From an uncultured Devosia sp. (GTDB taxonomy: Bacteria > Pseudomonadota > Alphaproteobacteria > Rhizobiales > Devosiaceae), in NCBI GenBank assembly GCA_934553185.1, contig CAKTFF010000174.1:1-5501 (forward strand): DNA of 5,501 nt, in the 5' to 3' direction. The notes below the pieces were generated by a model. That model saw only the letters and a program-made list of their open reading frames with translations, did no database searches and was not told the origin of the DNA. Position numbers and translations under genes: made by a program. Below are positions 1-5,347 of this stretch, piece by piece. Positions within the stretch are counted from its first letter, which is position 1. Each line of letters starts with the position of its first letter.

Positions 1-294
1 CGCAGTTTCGAGGGCTTCGGGGTGTTTTCCAACACCATCATCCTGCCGCTCTATTTCACCTCGTCGTCGGTGTTTCCGCTCGATCCATCGCTGACCCGCA
101 CACAGATGGTTACCGCCTATCCCGAATGGCTGGTGTTTTTGATGCAGGCCAATCCCATCACCTATGCCGTCGATTGCCTACGCGGCGTCATCATCGGCTT
201 CAACCAGTTTCCAGCCCATTATGGACTGGCCGTGATCTTTGGCCTGGCCGTGCTTTTCTTCGTGGTGGCGCTGATCGATTTTAGCCGCACATGA
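1..294 (+). CDS. ABC-2 type transporter permease, C-terminal end (partial)
   Basis: The reading frame is open from the first base and ends in TGA at 292-294, so only the last 97 residues of a membrane permease are present. The visible part has the layout of the ABC-2 permease C-terminus: a hydrophobic stretch, the short extracytoplasmic segment SSSVFPLD, then YPEW and the signature NPITYAVDCLRG, followed by a final membrane helix near the end (about window residues 67-90). ABC-2 permeases usually act in export, with a separate ATPase gene expected upstream, outside this window. Related permeases (PedC type) occur beside PQQ alcohol dehydrogenases, which fits the downstream genes; that link is inferred from context. 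The stop overlaps the next start in an ATGA junction, so the two genes are very likely co-transcribed and translationally coupled. The family call is firm; the transported molecule is unknown. Confidence 0.85.
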   Translation, partial: RSFEGFGVFSNTIILPLYFTSSSVFPLDPSLTRTQMVTAYPEWLVFLMQANPITYAVDCLRGVIIGFNQFPAHYGLAVIFGLAVLFFVVALIDFSRT

Positions 295-1112
295 AACCAC
301 GCAACTTTCAACGCTGGCGTGCTGCCCTAATCAATCTTGGAGCGGTGGTGCTGCTGCTCGGGGGCGCGAGCCTGCTGCCGCCTGACACATCGCTTGGTGA
401 TCGCCGCGATGCTGGCGTTCTCAAGCTTTGTGTGCCGCAAAGCTTCCCGCCGCTCGTGACACGGGATGCCGCAGCACCTGGCTATGATGTCGAGCTGGCC
501 ATGAGAATCGCGGATGAAATGGGCCTGCGGCTGCAGATCAATACGCTGCCCTCAATCGGGCGGGACTATAATCCGCGCAACTGGTCGCTGACCCGAGCGC
601 AGTGCGATCTTGTGGGTGGCGGCGTCGCCGATTCGGCGCAGACCCGATCCTTCCTCCAGACAGTGCCGACCCGGAGTCGCACCGGCTGGATCGGCCTATC
701 GGCCACCGGGACCATGCCGCCGCCCGGCAGCGTCGTGGCCGTGTTGCCGGGAACGTCGGGGCTGAACCGGGTGGCGCTTTCCACATGGCTGCGCAGCCAA
801 GACTTGCAGGCGCGCCTCGTGCGCGATGCAACCGAACTTACCGGCGCACTGGAAAGTGGCGCGGCCGCTGCTGCCATCACCGAACGGTTCCTTGCGACGA
901 GTATCGAGATTGATCCCAACGCGTTCCGCCCTTTCTGGCTGAACGCCGAAGGTTTGGCGCCTGTTCCCATGGCGCTAGGTCTCTGGAAAGGGGATCAAAC
1001 GCTCAAGCGCGCTGTGGATGATGCCGTCGCCACGCTTGAGAGCAATGGTCAGCTCGAAACGCTGCGCGATCGCTATGGCGTGGATGCCGATATCACATTC
1101 ACAAACCCTTAG
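291..1112 (+). CDS. Solute-binding-like periplasmic protein (SBP family 3), quinoprotein-associated
   Basis: This 273-residue protein begins with a basic stretch and one hydrophobic segment (about residues 11-30), which could be a signal peptide or an uncleaved anchor; no clear cleavage site is seen. The mature part has the family-3 binding-protein fold: an opening strand (GVLKLCVP, 42-49), the GYDVELAMRIADEMGL helix (64-79), a central block GRDYNPRNWSLTRAQCD (90-106), GGGVADSAQTRSFL (109-122), and the C-terminal NGQLETLRDRYGVD (252-265). Cys47 and Cys105 could form a disulfide. The central NPRNW..TRAQCD block is one I associate with binding-like proteins encoded near PQQ dehydrogenases, so a role with the downstream enzyme is likely, though amino-acid-type import cannot be excluded. 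The ATG lies within the upstream permease stop (4-base overlap) and has no strong ribosome site of its own, which suggests translational coupling. Confidence 0.85.
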   Translation: MKPRNFQRWRAALINLGAVVLLLGGASLLPPDTSLGDRRDAGVLKLCVPQSFPPLVTRDAAAPGYDVELAMRIADEMGLRLQINTLPSIGRDYNPRNWSLTRAQCDLVGGGVADSAQTRSFLQTVPTRSRTGWIGLSATGTMPPPGSVVAVLPGTSGLNRVALSTWLRSQDLQARLVRDATELTGALESGAAAAAITERFLATSIEIDPNAFRPFWLNAEGLAPVPMALGLWKGDQTLKRAVDDAVATLESNGQLETLRDRYGVDADITFTNP

Positions 1113-1152
1113 CCCTGATGGGCAACCATTGAGCAAGGGTGACATTATTCGG

Positions 1153-1184
1153 CATAGCGTCGTTGCGCTGTCACAGGCGCTATG
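1153..1184. repeat. Perfect 7-bp inverted repeat upstream of the cytochrome/dehydrogenase genes
   Basis: CATAGCG (1153-1159) and its exact reverse complement CGCTATG (1178-1184) are separated by 18 bases, about 25 bases centre to centre. A smaller nested pair, AGCG (1156-1159) with CGCT (1166-1169), uses the same left arm. The repeat lies in the 153-base gap before the cytochrome gene and overlaps a weak promoter candidate, so a regulator-binding site is plausible. No regulator is encoded in the window, and the operator role is inference. Confidence 0.4.
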
Positions 1185-1191
1185 GAATAGT
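1163..1191 (+). promoter_or_regulatory. Candidate promoter for the cytochrome c/PQQ dehydrogenase operon
   Basis: TTGCGC (1163-1168) and AATAGT (1186-1191) are 17 bases apart and match the sigma-70 -35 and -10 consensus at three and four of six positions. A start site near 1198 would leave a leader of about 68 bases before the GTG at 1266. The match is weak. The case rests mainly on location: this is the only gap longer than 100 bases inside the plus-strand gene run. The right arm of the 7-bp inverted repeat falls between the two boxes. Confidence 0.28.
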
Positions 1192-1252
1192 CGAGCCACG
1201 CCCTCGCCCGCTTCGGCCCTAAGTCGGGGGACAGTCATCAAAATCTTTGTCG

Positions 1253-1260
1253 AAGGGAGG
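1253..1260 (+). promoter_or_regulatory. Ribosome binding site that fixes the GTG start of the cytochrome gene
   Basis: AAGGGAGG lies five bases upstream of the GTG at 1266. No ATG in this frame is similarly placed, and translation from this GTG gives a complete signal peptide, so the site supports the GTG start. Confidence 0.75.
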
Positions 1261-1265
1261 ATAAG

Positions 1266-1910
1266 GTGCTATTACGCCCCAAAAGGATCGCTGTTCGCGC
1301 AGCTGGTTCGTTGCTCGCGGGTCTGCTGATCGTCGCCCCATCCTATGCGGAAAGCTTCACGGCCGAACAGGCTGAAGCCGGTGAACAGTCCTACAATAGC
1401 CAATGTGCTCAATGTCACGGACGCCAGCTTGAAGGGCCGGAAGCGCCTGGTCTTGCCGGGCAGGACGTGATGGGCAACTGGGACACCGCCGGTGGCCTCT
1501 TCGACTTTATTTCGGTGGCCATGCCACCCTCTGCTCCCGGACAGCTGGGCGAAGAGACCTATGTCAACATCGTCGCCTATATCATGGAATTCAACGGCGC
1601 CGTTCCCGGTGACACCGAGCTGACCAGCGACCGTGACTATGCTGTTTCGCTTGTGGCAGAAACCTCGGCCGGCGCCGCAAGCCAGGCTGCCGCTGCACTC
1701 GACGCCGGTGGCGCAGCAGCCCCCGCCGCTGACGCAGCCGAGCCTGCCTCCGGAGGCGCCTCCGTTCCACAGGCCTTTACTTGGGGCAAGCAATTGCCCG
1801 GCGGCGCGGCTCCTGCCGAAGCCGCAGCAGCACCAGACGCTGCTCCCACATCAACTGTTCCTCAGGCCTATACCTGGGGCGATGAGCTGCCAACAACGGG
1901 CGCAAACTAA
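1266..1910 (+). CDS. Exported mono-heme cytochrome c, probable electron acceptor of the PQQ dehydrogenase
   Basis: The 214-residue product has a signal peptide (residues 1-28, basic start, hydrophobic core, cleavage after SYA). A class I cytochrome c domain follows: CAQCH at 47-51 binds one heme, with His51 as proximal ligand and Met86 in SVAMPPSAPG as likely distal ligand. The block YVNIVAYIMEFNG (99-111) is the usual C-terminal helix of cytochromes paired with quinoprotein dehydrogenases. From about residue 133 the protein becomes an Ala/Pro-rich, probably flexible tail containing two near copies of one motif, VPQAFTWGKQLP (167-178) and VPQAYTWGDELP (198-209). The gene lies 33 bases ahead of the dehydrogenase gene, so it most likely carries electrons from reduced PQQ toward the respiratory chain. 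Heme binding and export are read directly from sequence; the partnership is inferred from gene order. Confidence 0.92.
   Translation: MLLRPKRIAVRAAGSLLAGLLIVAPSYAESFTAEQAEAGEQSYNSQCAQCHGRQLEGPEAPGLAGQDVMGNWDTAGGLFDFISVAMPPSAPGQLGEETYVNIVAYIMEFNGAVPGDTELTSDRDYAVSLVAETSAGAASQAAAALDAGGAAAPAADAAEPASGGASVPQAFTWGKQLPGGAAPAEAAAAPDAAPTSTVPQAYTWGDELPTTGAN
1764..1892 (+). repeat. Duplicated VPQA(F/Y)TWG motif in the cytochrome tail
   Basis: Two 12-residue copies are encoded at 1764-1799 (VPQAFTWGKQLP) and 1857-1892 (VPQAYTWGDELP). They differ at three positions (F/Y, K/D, Q/E) and are joined by an Ala/Pro-rich linker of 19 residues. The second copy is almost at the C-terminus. Conserved aromatic motifs on a low-complexity tether suggest short binding motifs. 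Confidence 0.8.
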
Positions 1911-1943
1911 CAGGGCGCTAGCCACCCCTTTGAGGAGACTGCA

Positions 1944-3722
1944 ATGAAAACGAGACACTTGCCGGTTCTGCTGGCTTTCAGCACTGCATTGGCGACCCTG
2001 TCGACCCCTGCCTTCGCCCAGAACGTGATCGAGGACTATGAGCCCGTCACCGCCGAGATGCTGGCCAATCCGCCGGCTGAAGAATGGCTGATGTTCCGCG
2101 GCAAATACAACAATCAGGGCTATAGCGAACTCGACATGATCAACAAGGACACCGTGGGTGACCTTGAACTCGCCTGGGCCTGGCCGATGGCCGAAGCTGG
2201 CATCCAGGAAACTGCGCCGCTGGTTCATGATGGCGTGATGTTCCTCCAGACCAACAACAACATTGTCGAGGCGCTGAACGCCGAGACTGGCGACCTGATC
2301 TGGCAATACCGTCACCCGGTTGCCGAAATCCCGGCAGAATGGAGCTACCAGGCCAACCAGGCCCGTCGCCAGAAGAACTCGATCGCCCTTTACGAAGACA
2401 AGATCATCCTGACCACTGTTGACGCCAAGATTGTCGTGCTCAGTGCCGCCGACGGCAAGGTCGTGTGGGAGAAGCAGGTTCTCGATTATAATCTCGGCTA
2501 CAGCTACACCATCGGTGCGCAGATCGCCGATGGCAAGATCATCTCGGCCATCTCGGGCTGCTCGATCGCCGGCACCGCAGGTGGTTGCTATATCTTGGCT
2601 CATGACGTCGAAACGGGCGACGAAATCTGGCGCTTCAACACGATCGACGATCCCAACAATCCCGAGCAGGGGGAAAGCTGGGGCGGTGTGCCTCCGGAAA
2701 ACCGCTGGGGTGGCACGCCTTGGACCACCGGCGCTTATGATCCGGAAACCAACACGACCTATTGGGGCATCGGCATGCCCGGTCCGTATGCGGAGCTGAT
2801 CCGCGGTTCGGGTGATGGCTCGGTGCTTTACACCAACTCGACCCTGGCGCTCGATGCTGCCACGGGCGAGCTCAAGTGGTACTATCAGCACCTGCCGCGC
2901 GATAACTGGGATCTGGACTCCCCGTTCGAGCGTATCCTGGTCGACCAGGAAATCGACGGCGTGATGCACAAGATGCTGGTTAGCGTTCCCGGCAAGAACG
3001 GCATCGCCTTTGCCCTTGATCGCGACACCGGCGAATATCTCTGGAGCAAGGAAACCATCGTTCAGAACGTCGTGGAGAGCATTGACGAGGACGGCACGGT
3101 CAACATCAACGAGGACCTGGTCTTCAACTCGCTTGGTGAAGAATTCCTGGTTTGCTCGTCCGTTTCGGGCGGCAAGCTGTGGCAGGCTGGCGCTTACAGC
3201 CCTGACACCCAGGCCTTCTTTGTGCCGCTGACCGAAGCTTGCAACACCGTGTCTCCAACCCAGTCCGAATTCACGGCTGGCAATGCTGTTGGTTCGGTGA
3301 AGTTCGGCCCACGCGTGCTGCCTGAAGGCATCACCGATGCCGGCCTGATCCAGGCGCTGGACATCAATCCGGAGCAGGGCGAATCCAAGTGGCAGTACCG
3401 CTACCGCCCAAGCCCCACCAGTTCGGTGCTGGCAACGGCGGGTGGTCTGGTGTTTGGCGGTGACGCTGCTCGCGAGATCAAGGCCTGGGATCAGGAAACT
3501 GGTGAACTTGTTTGGTCGCAGCGCCTCAACGCGCCGGTCGGTGGTTACCCGATGACCTATGCTCTCAATGGCGAGCAGTATCTGGTGGTCCCCACCGGCT
3601 ACTCGAACTCGGCAAGCTCGATCTCTTCGGCTTTCCCCGAGATCCCGCTGCCGACCGGTTCGGGCAACTCGATCTTCGTCTTCAAGCTGCCAAGCGAAAC
3701 CGCAACGGCCAGCGCCAACTAA
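1944..3722 (+). CDS. PQQ-dependent alcohol dehydrogenase (quinoprotein, no heme domain)
   Basis: This 592-residue periplasmic enzyme should oxidise an alcohol with PQQ and a metal ion. A signal peptide ends at AFA (residues 23-25). The body shows at least seven W-motif blades of the eight-bladed propeller, e.g. ALNAETGDLIW (110-120), ALDAATGELKW (302-312) and AWDQETGELVW (514-524). Aligned by eye with methanol dehydrogenase, Trp260 (GGTPW) would stack on PQQ, Asp323 (DNWDLD) is the catalytic base, and Lys351 (GKNG) replaces the usual Arg near PQQ. Asp325, two residues after the base, matches the extra Asp of lanthanide enzymes. Odd points: Met278 sits where a metal-binding Asn is usual, no Glu is seen in the SGC...GGC loop (204-215), and the vicinal Cys pair is absent. 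GAGGAG (1932-1937) precedes the ATG by six bases. No small MxaI-like subunit is encoded. The substrate is unknown; a DepA-like mycotoxin dehydrogenase is possible. Confidence 0.93.
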   Translation: MKTRHLPVLLAFSTALATLSTPAFAQNVIEDYEPVTAEMLANPPAEEWLMFRGKYNNQGYSELDMINKDTVGDLELAWAWPMAEAGIQETAPLVHDGVMFLQTNNNIVEALNAETGDLIWQYRHPVAEIPAEWSYQANQARRQKNSIALYEDKIILTTVDAKIVVLSAADGKVVWEKQVLDYNLGYSYTIGAQIADGKIISAISGCSIAGTAGGCYILAHDVETGDEIWRFNTIDDPNNPEQGESWGGVPPENRWGGTPWTTGAYDPETNTTYWGIGMPGPYAELIRGSGDGSVLYTNSTLALDAATGELKWYYQHLPRDNWDLDSPFERILVDQEIDGVMHKMLVSVPGKNGIAFALDRDTGEYLWSKETIVQNVVESIDEDGTVNINEDLVFNSLGEEFLVCSSVSGGKLWQAGAYSPDTQAFFVPLTEACNTVSPTQSEFTAGNAVGSVKFGPRVLPEGITDAGLIQALDINPEQGESKWQYRYRPSPTSSVLATAGGLVFGGDAAREIKAWDQETGELVWSQRLNAPVGGYPMTYALNGEQYLVVPTGYSNSASSISSAFPEIPLPTGSGNSIFVFKLPSETATASAN

Positions 3723-3738
3723 GATTTGTCAGACACAA

Positions 3739-3766
3739 GGGAAAAGGGGCTTCGGCCCCTTTTCTC
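3739..3766 (+). terminator. Strong UUCG-loop hairpin after the dehydrogenase gene
   Basis: GAAAAGGGGC (3741-3750) and GCCCCTTTTC (3755-3764) form a perfect 10-bp stem capped by TTCG and closed by C-G, an exceptionally stable tetraloop. A G-T and a G-C pair extend the stem to 3739-3766. The run of T bases lies in the 3' arm rather than after it. It starts 16 bases after the dehydrogenase stop and ends 20 bases before the next ATG. It may terminate most transcripts or protect the 3' end of the dehydrogenase message while letting some read-through reach the next gene. Confidence 0.75.
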
Positions 3767-3786
3767 GTTTCAAGAGGAAGTAGTCC

Positions 3787-4608
3787 ATGTCTCGTTTCAT
3801 CGCCCTAGCGTTTGCGCTGCTGTCGTCGGGAACAGCCTTCGCCCAGACGTCGGGCATACCGCCCGAGGAACTCAACAATACGCGGCGCCTTGCCGGCGAC
3901 AGCATCAATGTGTGCTTCGACATCACCAGCCTGGGTCGCCCCTTCGACGAAGACGTGGCGCAAGCGATCGGCGATGCCCTGTTTCTTCGGGTCAATGTGG
4001 TGGAAGGTTTTGGCGGCTTTCCGCTCAATGGCGACGGCTTCATGGACGAACTCGCGCTTGCCATGAACAATACCTGCGATGTGTTCATGGGCGTGACGGT
4101 GTCGGCTAACTCGCCTTTTTCCGAGGCCTTCTCGATCACGCGACCCTACGCCACGATCCCCTTTGTTCTGGCTGTCAGCGATCCCGCCTTCCAGTCCTTG
4201 GGTGATATCCCCAAGGATCGTCCGCTGGGCACCGCCATGGCGAGCATGGGTGAGTTGAACTACATCACCTGGGCGCAGCAGCAGCCTGAGGGCGAGAGCT
4301 GGGCGCGCTACCCCTATCCTGACCCAAGCAAGATGGCGACGCGTGTGCTCGATGGCACCATTGCCGGCATGATCCTGTGGCAGCCCGCAATGGCGCGCCT
4401 GCTGAGGGAAAACCCACAAACCGAGGCCTTGCGCGTCATCGACGCCACACCTGTGCCGGCATCGGCGGTGAGCGTCGGCGCCCTTGTGTCGAGCCGTAAC
4501 GGCTTCCTGCGCAGCCAGATGGATCAAGCCATCGACGCTCTGGTGGCTGACGGGACCATTGAGGCTCTTCTGGCTGAGCATGGCTACCTGGGCGTAGCTG
4601 GCGAGTAA
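3787..4608 (+). CDS. MoxJ/XoxJ-like periplasmic solute-binding protein, quinoprotein-associated
   Basis: The product has 273 residues and a clear signal peptide (1-19, cleavage after AFA). The rest follows the two-lobe family-3 binding-protein plan: SINVCFDITSLGRPFDEDVAQAI opens lobe one (39-61), NNTCDVFMGVTVSANSPFSE (94-113) precedes the ITRPYATIPFVLAV hinge region (117-130), and lobe two contains VLDGTIAGMILWQP (187-200) and the C-terminal TIEALLAEHGYLG (257-269). Cys43 and Cys97 may pair. Lying directly after a PQQ dehydrogenase gene, it matches the MxaJ/XoxJ arrangement. XoxJ is thought to assist folding or cofactor loading of its dehydrogenase rather than to feed an importer; that role is inferred here. 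A site AGAGGAAG at 3773-3780 supports the ATG. It is only distantly similar to the other binding-like protein in the window. Its stop codon touches the stop of the convergent gene. Confidence 0.87.
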   Translation: MSRFIALAFALLSSGTAFAQTSGIPPEELNNTRRLAGDSINVCFDITSLGRPFDEDVAQAIGDALFLRVNVVEGFGGFPLNGDGFMDELALAMNNTCDVFMGVTVSANSPFSEAFSITRPYATIPFVLAVSDPAFQSLGDIPKDRPLGTAMASMGELNYITWAQQQPEGESWARYPYPDPSKMATRVLDGTIAGMILWQPAMARLLRENPQTEALRVIDATPVPASAVSVGALVSSRNGFLRSQMDQAIDALVADGTIEALLAEHGYLGVAGE

Positions 4609-5205
4609 TCATAGATCCCAGCCAAGGATCGTCGCCGTATCGGGAAAGCCGAAGGCGACGATCGCGGCGATGACGATGAACAAGCATATGGGTTCGGCCT
4701 GACGCAACTGACGCTCCCTGTCTGGCCAGAAAGCTTGCCAGACGCTGCCGGCGATCAGTCCCGGCAGTGGCAGGAGCCCCAGTAAGACCGATGCAAGCGT
4801 CACCGCCTGGAACTGCTCCAGCACCAGGAGCACGGCCCGTGCGCCGGTGGATGGCAGCAGGAGCGCGGCGCGGCGCAGTGCATCTACGCCTGGCACCAGA
4901 GCCACCATTAAACCCAACCCGAGCGCTGAAACGAGAACCACGCCCCACCGGCCCAGCCGGTTGTGCTCAGGATCGTACCAAAGGCTGCGTATCCAAGAGA
5001 CCCCGAACAAAGCGGCCGTTGCAGCGCCCCAGGCTGACACCTGTGTAAACGGGTTGAGGGTCAAACGCCCATCTTGTTGCGGCCGCCGGTCTCCCAGCAG
5101 ACGGGACAATCCCGCAAGAAGTGCGCCCTGCAGGGCCGCGTAGATCAAGACGGCGGCGAGTCGCGACACGATGCCGCCAACGCTGAGTTCTCGAAGAATT
5201 TGCAC
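4609..5205 (-). CDS. M50 (site-2 protease)-like membrane protein lacking zinc ligands
   Basis: From the GTG at 5205 this gives 198 residues; AGGCAGG (5217-5211 on this strand) sits five bases ahead. A longer open frame to 5436 would cross the probable promoter and the divergent gene, so it is rejected; a TTG at 5238 is the other option. Four or five membrane segments are visible, near residues 10-33, 58-75, 87-106, 122-150 and 171-190. The order LLGD...GRLTLNPF (36-53), a central region, then GLLPLPGLIAG (143-153) follows the M50 pattern LGD..GRLTLNP and NLLPIPPLDG. Where M50 enzymes have HExxH, this protein has QGALL (26-30), and the Asp of the LDG motif is missing, so it should not be a working metalloprotease. 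Homology is judged by eye only. The function is unknown; it may be a scaffold or regulator. Its stop touches that of the preceding plus-strand gene. Confidence 0.7.
   Translation of the reverse strand: MQILRELSVGGIVSRLAAVLIYAALQGALLAGLSRLLGDRRPQQDGRLTLNPFTQVSAWGAATAALFGVSWIRSLWYDPEHNRLGRWGVVLVSALGLGLMVALVPGVDALRRAALLLPSTGARAVLLVLEQFQAVTLASVLLGLLPLPGLIAGSVWQAFWPDRERQLRQAEPICLFIVIAAIVAFGFPDTATILGWDL
4627..4663. terminator. 10-bp inverted repeat at the convergent gene ends
   Basis: GATCGTCGCC (4627-4636) and GGCGACGATC (4654-4663) are perfect reverse complements with a 17-base loop. Inside the loop, TCGG (4640-4643) and CCGA (4649-4652) can form a further short stem. It begins 19 bases after the plus-strand stop, inside the 3' coding end of the minus-strand gene. 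There is no T tract, so it is not a textbook intrinsic terminator; it could still block or stabilise the plus-strand transcript. It may also be a by-product of GC-rich coding sequence. Confidence 0.42.
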
Positions 5206-5270
5206 GTTGACCTGCCTGAAGCATTGCTGCCGAACCAAGAACTCCCGTTCGCCGAAGGGGGTCGGAGTTC

Positions 5271-5299
5271 TTGTTAGTGTCTGACACAGCAAGCAACAA
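5271..5299 (-). promoter_or_regulatory. Candidate promoter for the M50-like gene, with a palindrome in the spacer
   Basis: Reading the minus strand, TTGTTG (5299-5294) and TAACAA (5276-5271) are 17 bases apart, each matching three positions of the sigma-70 boxes. The spacer contains the palindrome GTGTC-T-GACAC (5277-5287). A start near 5264 would give a leader of about 59 bases to the GTG at 5205. The placement in the divergent gap is good, but the box matches are weak. Confidence 0.28.
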
Positions 5300-5347
5300 G
5301 CTGCCAAGCTCGGCGTTATCCTACCGACACCGTTCGAGGAGATCACG

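Noticed and set aside
566..970. Minus-strand open frames within the first binding-protein gene
   Set aside because: They lie opposite a gene with clear family-3 binding-protein motifs; composition is Arg/Ser/Pro-rich and typical of shadow frames.
1112..1123. Small hairpin GCCC-TGAT-GGGC at the end of the first binding-protein gene
   Set aside because: A 4-bp stem with no T tract is too weak to call a terminator.
1851..2969. Long minus-strand open frame of 372 codons
   Set aside because: It lies antisense to the well-supported cytochrome and PQQ dehydrogenase genes, has no recognisable domain, and is the kind of frame GC-rich coding DNA creates by codon bias.
3805..4581. Minus-strand open frame of 258 codons
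   Set aside because: Antisense shadow of the XoxJ-like gene; His/Arg-rich composition without domain, signal peptide or ribosome site.
4745..4767. Inverted repeat CTGCCGG/CCGGCAG
   Set aside because: It lies within coding sequence for the conserved LPLPG motif of the M50-like protein and is explained by GC-rich codons for Leu, Pro and Gly.
4767..5143. Plus-strand open frames opposite the M50-like gene
   Set aside because: Arg/Pro-rich translations without domains, facing a membrane protein frame with coherent hydrophobic segments.
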